From positions 4,154,001 through 4,218,000 of the forward strand of contig NZ_CP102247.1 in the NCBI RefSeq assembly GCF_024599655.1: a stretch of 64,000 nucleotides of DNA. The letters are read 5' to 3'. The notes under the pieces were generated by a model. It was not told the origin of the DNA. It was given only the letters and a program-made list of their open reading frames with translations, and did not search any database. Of the stretch, positions 10,932 through 21,953 are shown piece after piece (position 1 is the stretch's first letter; each line of letters opens with the position of its first letter). Source of the stretch: Enterobacter asburiae. GTDB lineage: Bacteria; Pseudomonadota; Gammaproteobacteria; Enterobacterales; Enterobacteriaceae. The position numbers and the translations under genes were made by a program.

Positions 10932-11753
10932 TTACAAATTGTTGAGATCGAGCACATCTCGCATATCAAAAAGGCCATCTTTCTTGTTTTTAAGCCATAA
11001 GGCGGAACGTACGGCGCCGTTGGCGAACGTCATTCGGCTGGAGGCTTTATGCGTAATTTCGACACGTTCGCCAATATCGGCGAACATCGCCGTGTGTTCG
11101 CCGACGATGTCACCCGCTCGCACGGTTGCGAAGCCAATGGTGCCAGGAACGCGTTCGCCGGTGTAACCTTCACGGGTATAGACCGCGCAGTCTTTTAAAT
11201 CTTTATCGAGTGCATGAGCAATCGCTTCGCCCATCGCCAGCGCCGTACCCGATGGCGCATCAACTTTGTAACGGTGGTGAGCTTCTACGATCTCGATATC
11301 GGTATAGTTGCCCATCACCTTCGCGGCCTTCTCCAGCAGCTTCAGCATGACGTTAACGCCTACGCTGAAGTTCGCCGCGAAGACAATCGCAATCTCTTTT
11401 GATGCATCCTGGATAGCCTGCTTGCCCGCATCGTCAAAACCGGTGGTGCCGATCACCATCCCCTTGCCGTGCTGACGGCAAAACGCCAGATGCGCGAGCG
11501 TCCCTTCCGGGCGGGTAAAATCGATGAATACATCGAAGTCCTCTTTTACCGCCTCCAGGCTGCTTTGCACGGTAACGCCCGTGTGGCCTGCGCCCGCCAG
11601 CTCACCGGCATCGGTCCCCAGAAGCGAAGAACCTTCACGCTCCAGTGCCGCGCCAAGCGAGACGCCATCCATCTGAAGTGCCGCCTGAATAAGCTGACGG
11701 CCCATACGTCCACCCGCGCCCGCAATGGCGACACGGATCTGTGCATCATGCAT
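10932..11753 (-). CDS. dapB: 4-hydroxy-tetrahydrodipicolinate reductase
   Basis: DapB reduces hydroxytetrahydrodipicolinate with NAD(P)H in the lysine and diaminopimelate pathway, feeding peptidoglycan. The 273-residue cytosolic tetramer protein has the dinucleotide loop GAGGRMGRQ at 12-20. The catalytic and substrate block VEAHHRYKVDAPSGTA holds His159 and Lys163, as in E. coli. It is a single gene with its own upstream region (11754-11910) and the hairpin terminator after it. Confidence 0.98.
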   Translation of the reverse strand: MHDAQIRVAIAGAGGRMGRQLIQAALQMDGVSLGAALEREGSSLLGTDAGELAGAGHTGVTVQSSLEAVKEDFDVFIDFTRPEGTLAHLAFCRQHGKGMVIGTTGFDDAGKQAIQDASKEIAIVFAANFSVGVNVMLKLLEKAAKVMGNYTDIEIVEAHHRYKVDAPSGTALAMGEAIAHALDKDLKDCAVYTREGYTGERVPGTIGFATVRAGDIVGEHTAMFADIGERVEITHKASSRMTFANGAVRSALWLKNKKDGLFDMRDVLDLNNL

Positions 11754-11910
11754 AGTTATTCTCTTACGTTAAAATGATGTAAACCGTTTTCAGATTAACC
11801 AGCCTTGAGAAGCACTGCCAACTGAAAACACCGATAATTAGAATTTAACGTGAAACCGACTTAAATATCAGTAAAAGACATGATTTTGTCGTCACGATAA
11901 AGTAACGGGT

Positions 11911-11944
11911 AAAAAAAAGGCCAGCACAGGAGGTGCTGGCCTTT
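11911..11944 (-). terminator. Intrinsic terminator of the ribF-ispH operon
   Basis: A GC-rich 9-bp stem (11919-11927 with 11933-11941), extended by A/T pairs, is followed on the minus strand by eight T. It starts 15 bases after the ispH stop and is a strong Rho-independent terminator. Confidence 0.9.
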
Positions 11945-11958
11945 CATCAGAAAAAGGA

Positions 11959-12909
11959 CTATTCGACTTCGCGGGCGTCGATGCGCAGTTCTTTCGGGAC
12001 TTCGAAAACGATGTTCTCTTCACGTCCTTCCAGCGGCACCGCTTCGCCACCGCCCAGCTCCTGCAAACGGGAAATGACGTTCTGTACCAGAATATCTGGC
12101 GCAGACGCCCCGGCCGTCACGCCGACACAGGCCGCGTGTTTAACCCACTCTTCCTGAATATCCGACGCGTCATCAATCAGAAAAGCCATTTTCCCCATAC
12201 GCTGCGCCAGTTCGGCCAGACGGTTGGAGTTAGACGAGTTTTTGGAGCCGACCACCAGCACCACGTCCGCCTGTTCAGCCAGTGCGCGCACCGCTTCCTG
12301 ACGGTTAGTGGTCGCGTAGCAGATATCATCCTTACGCGGACCGACGATTTTCGGGAAGCGCTGGCGCAGGGCGTCAATCACGTCTGAGGTATCGTCTACG
12401 GAGAGCGTCGTCTGGGTCATAAACGACAGACGGGCTTCATTTTTCACGTTCAGCGTAAAGACATCTTCCGGAGACTCAACCAGATACATACCCCCTTCCG
12501 GGTTGCTGTACTGGCCCATGGTGCCTTCGACTTCCGGATGCCCGGCATGGCCAATCAGAATCGACTCTTCACCACGACGGCTGGCGCGCGCCACTTCCAT
12601 ATGCACTTTTGTCACCAGCGGACAGGTGGCATCGAATACGGTCAGGTCGCGGCTTTTCGCCTCGTTGCGTACCGCCTGCGAGACGCCGTGCGCGGAGAAG
12701 ATCAGGATCGCACCGTCCGGCACTTCGCTGATCTGCTCAATAAAGATGGCGCCGCGCTCGCGCAGGCTGTCGACCACGTAGCGGTTATGCACCACTTCGT
12801 GACGCACATAAATCGGCGCGCCGTAAATCTCCAGCGCGTTTTCAACAATGCTGATAGCGCGGTCTACACCGGCGCAGAAGCCGCGCGGGTTAGCCAACAG
12901 GATCTGCAT
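11959..12909 (-). CDS. ispH: 4-hydroxy-3-methylbut-2-enyl diphosphate reductase
   Basis: IspH is the last enzyme of the MEP isoprenoid pathway, reducing HMBPP to IPP and DMAPP on a [4Fe-4S] cluster. The cluster cysteines are in RGFCAGVDRAI (Cys12), DATCPLVTK (Cys96) and DDICYATTNRQ (Cys197). His41, His74 and His124 of the active site lie in HEVVHNRY, SAHGVS and GHAGHPEVEG. The start at 12909 gives 316 residues, exactly the E. coli length. A longer frame would run into fkpB. It is one base from fkpB, last in its operon. Confidence 0.97.
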   Translation of the reverse strand: MQILLANPRGFCAGVDRAISIVENALEIYGAPIYVRHEVVHNRYVVDSLRERGAIFIEQISEVPDGAILIFSAHGVSQAVRNEAKSRDLTVFDATCPLVTKVHMEVARASRRGEESILIGHAGHPEVEGTMGQYSNPEGGMYLVESPEDVFTLNVKNEARLSFMTQTTLSVDDTSDVIDALRQRFPKIVGPRKDDICYATTNRQEAVRALAEQADVVLVVGSKNSSNSNRLAELAQRMGKMAFLIDDASDIQEEWVKHAACVGVTAGASAPDILVQNVISRLQELGGGEAVPLEGREENIVFEVPKELRIDAREVE

Positions 12910-12910
12910 T

Positions 12911-13360
12911 TCAGGCCTCCAGTGCAGGATCGATTTCCAGCACTTCAACATCAAAATGAACGGTACGCCCGGCAAGCGGATGGTTGAAGTCAACGGTAAT
13001 AGAGTCGCCGTTGATTTCGCGGATCACGCCAGGCATTTCGCTGCCGTCCATAGCGGTAAAGAGCATAATCGCCCCGATTTCCGGTTCACCCGCGTTCATA
13101 AACTCGCGGCGCGAGAAATACTGGATCAGGTCCGGACTCGGCACGCCAAACGCGGCATCCGGCTCCAGCGAAAAGGCTTTTTTCTCACCCTCTTTCAGAC
13201 CGAGAAGCTGCTGCTCAAGACCTTCAGAAAGTGAGGTATCGCCAAGACGAAACAGGGCCGGTTTGCCGTTGTTGCGGGTGGATTCGGCCGTGGAGCCGTC
13301 ATCCAGCTTCAGCGTGAAGTGAACGAGAACCGCGCTGTTGCTCTGTACGGATTTAGACAT
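12911..13360 (-). CDS. fkpB: FKBP-type peptidyl-prolyl isomerase FkpB (SlpA)
   Basis: FkpB is a 149-residue cytosolic prolyl isomerase and chaperone. It has an FKBP core with FTLKLDDGSTAEST at the N-terminus, an inserted flap (IF) domain around residues 70-120 (FSRREFMNAGEPEIG), then GDSITVDFNHPLAG closing the fold. I chose the ATG at 13360 because the longer frame reads through the REP pair upstream and has no counterpart in the family. It lies between lspA and ispH. Confidence 0.95.
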   Translation of the reverse strand: MSKSVQSNSAVLVHFTLKLDDGSTAESTRNNGKPALFRLGDTSLSEGLEQQLLGLKEGEKKAFSLEPDAAFGVPSPDLIQYFSRREFMNAGEPEIGAIMLFTAMDGSEMPGVIREINGDSITVDFNHPLAGRTVHFDVEVLEIDPALEA

Positions 13361-13392
13361 GCAAATTGCTCGCTTGTTTTGGGTCACCTGTT

Positions 13393-13470
13393 GCCCGGTG
13401 GCGCTGCGCTTACCGGGCCTACGGGAGGCCACAAATTCTGTAGGCCGGGTAAGCGCAGCGCCACCCGGCA
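13393..13470. repeat. Inverted REP pair (BIME) between lspA and fkpB
   Basis: Two REP elements face each other: GCCCGGTGGCGCTGCGCTTA... (13393-13422) and its inverted partner (13440-13470). They lie in the only large gap of the ribF-ileS-lspA-fkpB-ispH operon. REP stem-loops inside an operon usually protect the upstream mRNA from 3' exonucleases, or reduce downstream expression. Confidence 0.9.
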
Positions 13471-13477
13471 TTGACAA

Positions 13478-13977
13478 TTAAGACTGCTCTTTCGCGGCCG
13501 GTTTAGGCAAGAAGCCTTCCAGCACGATTAACGCCGCACCGATACAAATTGCCGTATCGGCCAGGTTAAAGGTCGCGAAGTGCCAGTCGCCGACGTAGAA
13601 GTCGATCATATCGACCACAAAGCCGTGCCACAGGCGGTCAAACAGGTTGCCCAGCGCGCCGCCAATGATCAGCGCGTAGGCGATGTTATTCAGCTTTTGC
13701 GTGGCCTTCGAGCGGTACATCAGCACCGCGAGGATCACGCAGATACCAAGAGCGATACCCGCAAAGAACCAGCGCTGCCAGCCACCGCTGTCGGCAAGGA
13801 AACTAAACGCTGCGCCGTAGTTACGTGCGTAGTGCAGGTTAAGCGACGGGAACAGCGGGACCGTATCCCCCAGAGCGAAATTCTGGAGGATCAGGAACTT
13901 GCTGCCCAGATCAATAATCAGCACCACCACAACCAGCCACAGCCAGCGCAGTCCTGTTGAACAGAGAGTTTTACTCA

Positions 13978-13978
<1 letters not shown>
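13478..13978 (-). CDS. lspA: Lipoprotein signal peptidase (signal peptidase II)
   Basis: LspA is an inner-membrane aspartyl protease that cuts the signal peptide from prolipoproteins after Lgt has lipidated the Cys. The 166-residue protein has four membrane segments. The catalytic aspartates are in NLFDR (Asp114) and NLADT (Asp141), and the conserved NYGAAFSFL lies near residue 53. Its ATG shares one base with the ileS stop (TGATG), implying translational coupling. It is the target of globomycin. Confidence 0.97.
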
Positions 13979-16794
<2,816 letters not shown>

Positions 16795-16839
16795 CAGATT
16801 CTCGGTTCCGTATTTATCACGTAGGCAGTTAAGCCGGGT

Positions 16840-17766
16840 TCAAAGCCCAAAAAACTCGCGGGCCGTCAATTCATCTCGCGCAATTTGCGCTTTTAGTTCA
16901 TCCAGCGAACCAAATCGCTGCTCGTTGCGTATTTTTTTACGCAGTATCACATCTATATGGCGACCATAGAGGTCCATTACAACGTCCAGCAGGTGCACTT
17001 CTAGCTGTTGACGCACACCGGCGACGGTCGGACGCGTGCCAATGTTGGCGACGCCGTAAAACGGCTTATCGCCCAGTCCTGCCACTTCCACCGCATACAC
17101 CCCTTTAACCGGGGAAACCTGACGACGCAGCGGTATATTCGCCGTCGGGAAGCCTATCGTGCGGCCCAGCGCATCGCCATGGACCACGCGGCCAGAGATA
17201 GTGAACGGATGCCCCAGTAGGGTTTCCGCCGTATCCAGTTCGTCATCGGCCAGTGCCCGACGAACCGCCGTGCTGCTGACGCGCACGCCGCCTTCGCAGA
17301 AGGTCATCGCGCTGGTGACGTCAAATCCGTACTCCAGACCAGCCTTCTGTAATAGCAAGAAATCGCCCTGACGACCAGCGCCAAAGCGGAAATCATCGCC
17401 CACGGCGAGAAACTGCACGCCAAGACGCTTAACCAGCAGGTCACTGACGAAATTTTGTGCTGTCAGCGCGGCAAAGCGACGATCGAAACGTACACACAAT
17501 ACATAGTCCACGCCGGACTCCGCCAGATAGCGCAACTTCTCACGCAGGCGAGTGAGGCGGGCGGGAGATTTATCGCCCGCGAACAGCTCCAGCGGCTGCG
17601 GCTCGAAAATCATCACTACAACGGGCAGGCCACGGGCCTCCCCTTCTTTACGCAATCCCTGCAACAGCGCCTGATGACCACGATGCACGCCGTCGAAATT
17701 ACCAATGGTCAGCACGCACCCGTGTGGCGCGCTGCTGAGATTATGTATGCCGCGTATCAGCTTCAT
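16840..17766 (-). CDS. ribF: Bifunctional riboflavin kinase/FAD synthetase
   Basis: RibF phosphorylates riboflavin to FMN and adenylylates FMN to FAD. The N-terminal FAD synthetase half has GNFDGVHRGH near residues 22-31 and ISSTAVR-type SSTAVRRAL. The C-terminal kinase half has GRVVHGDALGRTIGFPTAN and the end block AREFFGL. At 308 residues it is a few residues shorter than E. coli RibF, missing only the short tail. First gene of the ileS-lspA-fkpB-ispH operon, divergent from rpsT across a 327-base gap. Confidence 0.97.
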   Translation of the reverse strand: MKLIRGIHNLSSAPHGCVLTIGNFDGVHRGHQALLQGLRKEGEARGLPVVVMIFEPQPLELFAGDKSPARLTRLREKLRYLAESGVDYVLCVRFDRRFAALTAQNFVSDLLVKRLGVQFLAVGDDFRFGAGRQGDFLLLQKAGLEYGFDVTSAMTFCEGGVRVSSTAVRRALADDELDTAETLLGHPFTISGRVVHGDALGRTIGFPTANIPLRRQVSPVKGVYAVEVAGLGDKPFYGVANIGTRPTVAGVRQQLEVHLLDVVMDLYGRHIDVILRKKIRNEQRFGSLDELKAQIARDELTAREFFGL

Positions 17767-18018
17767 GTCTGGCTCAAAACAGTGAAAATCGCCAAAGTAT
17801 ACCTTGTACAGCGGTTAAGGTTAACCGGCGATTGTTCGCGCAAAACAGAAAGCCGTAATGATTTCATCAGGCTGACCTTTCGCAGCGAAAAAATCTGCTC
17901 GTGAACTGCGATTTTTATGCCGAAAGGCTGTATTCAGGGAAGACAAGCTGGTAGAATCCTGCGCCATCACTACGTAACGTAGCGTCGCTAATTAACGGCG
18001 CTTATTTGCACAAATCCA

Positions 18019-18047
18019 TTGACAAAAGAAGGCAAAGAGGGCATATT
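18019..18047 (+). promoter_or_regulatory. Sigma-70 promoter of rpsT
   Basis: TTGACA (18019-18024), a 17-base spacer, and CATATT (18042-18047) precede rpsT with a leader of about 40 bases. The -35 is perfect. The rest of the ribF-rpsT gap (17767-18018) presumably carries the ribF promoter and a distal rpsT promoter, but I see no other clear signal there. Confidence 0.8.
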
Positions 18048-18093
18048 CCTCGGCCTTTGAATTGTCCACATAGAACATATTTGGGAGTTGGAC

Positions 18094-18357
18094 TTGGCTA
18101 ATATCAAATCAGCTAAGAAACGTGCCGTTCAGTCTGAAAAGGCTCGTAAGCACAACGCAAGCCGTCGCTCTATGATGCGTACTTTCATCAAGAAAGTATA
18201 CGCAGCAATCGAAGCAGGCGACAAAGCTGCAGCGCAGAACGCATTTAACGAAATGCAACCAATCGTGGATCGTCAGGCTGCTAAAGGTCTGATCCACAAA
18301 AACAAAGCAGCGCGTCATAAAGCAAACCTGACCGCGCAGATCAACAAACTGGCTTAA
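18094..18357 (+). CDS. rpsT: 30S ribosomal protein S20
   Basis: S20 is an 87-residue, Lys/Arg/Ala-rich helical protein that binds 16S rRNA near its 5' and 3' minor domains. I place the start at the TTG of 18094 (MANIKSAKKRAVQ) with GGGAG at 18083-18087. E. coli also uses UUG here, and the weak start is part of S20 translational self-control. An in-frame TTG two codons upstream lies too near the ribosome site. The gene is followed by a strong terminator and meets nhaR tail to tail. Confidence 0.97.
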   Translation: MANIKSAKKRAVQSEKARKHNASRRSMMRTFIKKVYAAIEAGDKAAAQNAFNEMQPIVDRQAAKGLIHKNKAARHKANLTAQINKLA

Positions 18358-18384
18358 TCGCTACTTGTTGTTGCTTGTTTAAAG

Positions 18385-18408
18385 AACCCGCTTAACGCGG
18401 GTTTTTTT
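18385..18408 (+). terminator. Intrinsic terminator of rpsT
   Basis: AACCCGC (18385-18391), a 5-base loop and GCGGGTT (18397-18403) are followed by a run of T. The 3' end of nhaR on the other strand lies 7 bases beyond. Confidence 0.9.
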
Positions 18409-18414
18409 ATGCCT

Positions 18415-19314
18415 TCAGATTGCCGGTGCCGTAAACAGCGCCGCGTAGTCACGGTTACAGATTCGCTGCACCGCCGGGTGCTGAATCATCCGTTCGGCAA
18501 ATATAGCGTGATACTCCTCCATCACGTTATCCACTCTGCCTATCTCCGTAATCTTATCGTCCGAATAGAGATCGTGCGCGTACAGCGTCGGCGCAACGAA
18601 GATCGCATTATGCGCTTCGCCAAAGGCTTTCATCAGCGCCGCATCGTCGAACTCACCGAGGATTTCTACCTTTAGCCCCTGCGAGTTAAACCAGTTCAGC
18701 AGCTTGCGTCCGAGCATGGAACGCCTTCCCGGTACCAGCAGGCGGCGCTCTTCCAGGCACGCGGGGAACGGTTTTTCCGGCGGCGGGTTAATGCACCAGA
18801 AGCTGACACCGCATTCGCCAATCTTCACCGAGAACAGCCCTTCCTGCTGGGTGGAGTCAATCGGGCAGTCCGAGATAATCATGTCCAGCTTGTGCTGGCT
18901 CAGCTGTTCCAACAGCATTTCATGGGTGGATTCAAAGCAGCGCAGATGGATTTGCTCATCTTCTACCACCGCCGCATCCAGCACGCCGCTCACCAGCCGC
19001 TTGGACAGCGCATCCGCCACGCCCACGTCAAAGAGCAGGTTCGACTCTTTGCGGTAGTTGACGATATCCAGCATCTCCTGGCTCAGGGTGAACATTTTGT
19101 CCGCATAGCGGAACACCAGTTCGCCCAGTTCGCTGGGTTCAATCCCACGACCTTTACGCTTAAACAACTTGCCCTGCAGACGCTCTTCAAGGGCCTTGAT
19201 TTGCCCGGTGATGGTTTGCGGCGTCAGGTAGAGCGCCTCTGCCGCCCCCACCACCGAGCCCTGTTTATAGACGTGCCAGAAGTAGTACAGATGGTTGTAA
19301 TTTAAATGAGACAT
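18415..19314 (-). CDS. nhaR: LysR-type activator of nhaA, NhaR
   Basis: NhaR senses Na+ and activates nhaA; in E. coli it also activates pgaABCD and osmC. The 299-residue protein has the LysR winged helix at the N-terminus (GSVVGAAEALYLTPQTITGQIKALEE) and a periplasmic-binding-like effector domain. It follows nhaA on the same strand by 58 bases, with a hairpin between them. Confidence 0.95.
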   Translation of the reverse strand: MSHLNYNHLYYFWHVYKQGSVVGAAEALYLTPQTITGQIKALEERLQGKLFKRKGRGIEPSELGELVFRYADKMFTLSQEMLDIVNYRKESNLLFDVGVADALSKRLVSGVLDAAVVEDEQIHLRCFESTHEMLLEQLSQHKLDMIISDCPIDSTQQEGLFSVKIGECGVSFWCINPPPEKPFPACLEERRLLVPGRRSMLGRKLLNWFNSQGLKVEILGEFDDAALMKAFGEAHNAIFVAPTLYAHDLYSDDKITEIGRVDNVMEEYHAIFAERMIQHPAVQRICNRDYAALFTAPAI

Positions 19315-19340
19315 CGCGTCTTCTCTCCCTGAGTGTGTAT

Positions 19341-19364
19341 CGGGAGAAGGATCGCCTCCTCCCG
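19341..19364 (-). other. Stem-loop between nhaA and nhaR
   Basis: CGGGAGAAGG (19341-19350) and CCTCCTCCCG (19355-19364) pair over 10 positions with one G-U or mismatch, around a 4-base loop. There is no T-run, so it is more likely an mRNA-stability or partial read-through element than a full terminator. Confidence 0.6.
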
Positions 19365-19372
19365 GTGTTCCG

Positions 19373-20548
19373 TTATGCCTGGACGGCCTGTCCGGGCAAT
19401 TTCACCTTCAACAAGGTATAACCGATTACCGCGGCCAGTAATGACCCGATGAGAATGCCGAGTTTAGCCCAGACGATAAGCTCAGGCGCATGCGCACCAA
19501 ACGCCAGCGTCGAGATAAAGATCGACATCGTAAACCCGATGCCACACAGCACGCCGACGGCCATAATCTGCTTAAACGTGGTGCCGTGCGGCAAAGACGC
19601 CAGCTTCAGCTTCGTCGCCAGCCAGCAGAAGAGGCTAATGCCCAGCGGCTTACCGATAAACAGCCCGGCAATGATGCCCAGCGGCAGCACGGACGTCAGC
19701 CCGTCCAGCGTCACGCCGCCGAGGGAAACGCCCGCATTGGCAAACGCAAACAGCGGCAGGATCATAAAGGCGACCCACGGGTGCAACACGTGCTCCAGCT
19801 GTTTAGCGGGTGATTTGCCCTCCTGCGGCTTAAGCGGCACGAAGAAACCGACGATTACTCCTGCCAGCGTGGCGTGCACGCCCGATTTGAGCACCGCCGT
19901 CCACAGCACCATCCCCACCAGGATATAGATACCGATGCGGCGAACATTGAAGATGTTCAGCAGCGCCAGCACGGCAATCGCCCCAGCGGCCACGCTCAGG
20001 GACAGGATCGACAGATCGCTGGTGTAGAACAGCGCGATAATCACAATGGCGCCCAGGTCATCGATGATCGCCAGCGCCATCAGGAAGATTTTCAGGGCCA
20101 CCGGCACGCGGCTTCCCAGCAATGCCAGCACCCCGAGCGCAAAGGCGATATCCGTCGCGGCCGGGATCGCCCAGCCGTCACGCGCAACAGGATCCTGCCA
20201 GGTGAACGCCAGGAAGAGCAGCGCCGGCACCACCATCCCACCGAGCGCGGCAATCACCGGGAACGCCGCGCGCTGGCGGCTGGCAAGCGAGCCCAGTACC
20301 AGCTCACGCTTTACCTCAAGCCCGACGAGCAGGAAGAACACCGCCATCAGCGCATCGTTGATCCACAGCAGCATGTTCTTGTTAATCTCGAGCGCCCCGA
20401 CCTTCAGCTCAACGGGCGTTTCCAGAAATGCATGGTAGAGTTCCTGCGTGATACCAAGGTTAGCCAGCACCATCGCGGCCGCAGCGGCAATAATCAGGAT
20501 CACGCCGCCGGACGCCTCACTGCTAAAAAAACGGTGTAGTAATTTCAC
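19373..20548 (-). CDS. nhaA: Na+/H+ antiporter NhaA
   Basis: NhaA exchanges 2 H+ for 1 Na+ or Li+ across the inner membrane and is strongly pH-regulated. The 391-residue protein has about 12 membrane segments. Asp133 (ATDIAFALGV) and the Asp163-Asp164 pair (IIDDLGAI) of the ion site are present, as is His225 of the pH sensor (KSGVHATLAG). All positions match the E. coli numbering. It is the first gene of the nhaAR pair. Confidence 0.98.
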   Translation of the reverse strand: MKLLHRFFSSEASGGVILIIAAAAAMVLANLGITQELYHAFLETPVELKVGALEINKNMLLWINDALMAVFFLLVGLEVKRELVLGSLASRQRAAFPVIAALGGMVVPALLFLAFTWQDPVARDGWAIPAATDIAFALGVLALLGSRVPVALKIFLMALAIIDDLGAIVIIALFYTSDLSILSLSVAAGAIAVLALLNIFNVRRIGIYILVGMVLWTAVLKSGVHATLAGVIVGFFVPLKPQEGKSPAKQLEHVLHPWVAFMILPLFAFANAGVSLGGVTLDGLTSVLPLGIIAGLFIGKPLGISLFCWLATKLKLASLPHGTTFKQIMAVGVLCGIGFTMSIFISTLAFGAHAPELIVWAKLGILIGSLLAAVIGYTLLKVKLPGQAVQA

Positions 20549-20667
20549 TTTAATTCTCTCTGTTACAACAATACCTCGATAAAACCATAATACCTAGCCA
20601 GATAGCTCGGCAAAAACAGATTAATATTGAGTATAGATTCAGTTTTACCGAGCAATACCCATAAACA

Positions 20668-20693
20668 GAAAAAGCCCGGAATCGCTTCCGGGC
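20668..20693 (-). terminator. Intrinsic terminator of dnaKJ
   Basis: GCCCGGAA (20674-20681) and TTCCGGGC (20686-20693) form an 8-bp stem with a 4-base loop, followed by five to six T on the minus strand. It starts 28 bases after the dnaJ stop. Confidence 0.88.
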
Positions 20694-20720
20694 CTTTGCA
20701 GATGAAAACCTGAGAACAGA

Positions 20721-21866
20721 TTAACGGGTCAAATCATCGAAGAATTTTTTGACGCCATCGAAGAAGCTTTTGGAGCGCGGGCTGTTTTTCTCACCCGTCG
20801 GACCGCCAAAGCTCTCCTGCAACTCTTTCAGCAGCTGTTTCTGCTTGTCGTTCAGGCCAACCGGCGTTTCCACGACGACGCGGCACAGCAGGTCGCCCTG
20901 CGCACCACCGCGAACGGATTTAACGCCTTTCCCGCGCATGCGGAACAGCTTACCGGTCTGGGTTTCGCCCGGCACTTTCAGGTTCACGCGACCATCCAGC
21001 GTCGGTACTTCGATTTCACCGCCCAGCGCCGCCATCGCGAAGTTGATCGGCACTTCACAGTACAGGTTATTGCCTTCACGCTCGAAGATGGCGTGCTGCT
21101 TCACCTGCACCTGAACGTACAGATCGCCTGCCGGTGCGCCGTGCTCGCCTGCTTCGCCCTCACCTGCCAGACGGATGCGGTCGCCCGTATCGACGCCAGC
21201 CGGGATTTTAACGGACAGGGTCTTGGTTTTCTCAACGCGACCGTGGCCGTGGCATTTGGTGCACGGATCTTTAATCAGCGTACCGCGACCGTGACAGTGC
21301 GGACAGGCCTGCTGTACCGCGAAGAAGCCCTGACGCATCTGCACCTGACCAGAGCCGTGGCAGGTTGGACAGGTCTGAGGCTGCGTACCCGCTTTCGCGC
21401 CGCTGCCGTGGCAAACGTCACACTCTTCCAGCGTCGGAATGCGGATCTCTTTGGTGACACCGCGAACGGCCTCTTCCAGCGTCAGCTCCATGTTGTAGCG
21501 CAGGTCCGCGCCGCGCGCCGCGCGCTGACGACCACGACCGCCGCCGAAGATGTCGCCAAATACGTCGCCAAAGATATCGCTGAAGTCAGCGCCGCCGCCA
21601 AAGCCGCCGCCACCGAATCCACCGCCGCCCATGCCGCCCTGTTCAAAGGCTGCGTGACCGTACTGGTCATAGGCCGCACGTTTTTGTGCATCGGTCAGGA
21701 CTTCGTAGGCTTCTTTGATCTCTTTAAATTTGGCTTCAGCCTCTTTGTCACCCTGGTTACGGTCCGGGTGGAATTTCATGGCCAGGCGCTTGTACGCCTT
21801 TTTGATTTCACGCTCTTCCGCAGTTTTCGGAACGCCTAAAATCTCGTAATAGTCTTGCTTTGCCAT
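20721..21866 (-). CDS. dnaJ: Chaperone protein DnaJ (Hsp40)
   Basis: DnaJ delivers unfolded clients to DnaK and stimulates its ATPase. The J domain holds HPD at 33-35. It is followed by a Gly/Phe-rich linker, four CxxCxGxG zinc repeats (CDVCHGSG, CPTCHGSG, CPHCHGRG, CTKCHGHG) and the client-binding C-terminal domains. The start at 21866 (MAKQDYYEILG) gives 381 residues; a longer frame adds 8 residues with no family support. It lies 87 bases after dnaK in the same heat-shock operon. Confidence 0.98.
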   Translation of the reverse strand: MAKQDYYEILGVPKTAEEREIKKAYKRLAMKFHPDRNQGDKEAEAKFKEIKEAYEVLTDAQKRAAYDQYGHAAFEQGGMGGGGFGGGGFGGGADFSDIFGDVFGDIFGGGRGRQRAARGADLRYNMELTLEEAVRGVTKEIRIPTLEECDVCHGSGAKAGTQPQTCPTCHGSGQVQMRQGFFAVQQACPHCHGRGTLIKDPCTKCHGHGRVEKTKTLSVKIPAGVDTGDRIRLAGEGEAGEHGAPAGDLYVQVQVKQHAIFEREGNNLYCEVPINFAMAALGGEIEVPTLDGRVNLKVPGETQTGKLFRMRGKGVKSVRGGAQGDLLCRVVVETPVGLNDKQKQLLKELQESFGGPTGEKNSPRSKSFFDGVKKFFDDLTR

Positions 21867-21953
21867 TGGTTTTTTTAAGCCCCTTAACATGCGAGCACGG
21901 GCGTGGAGAGTTCTCCTACGCCCGTGCCGATTAATTACCCTGCATCAGGGCGA

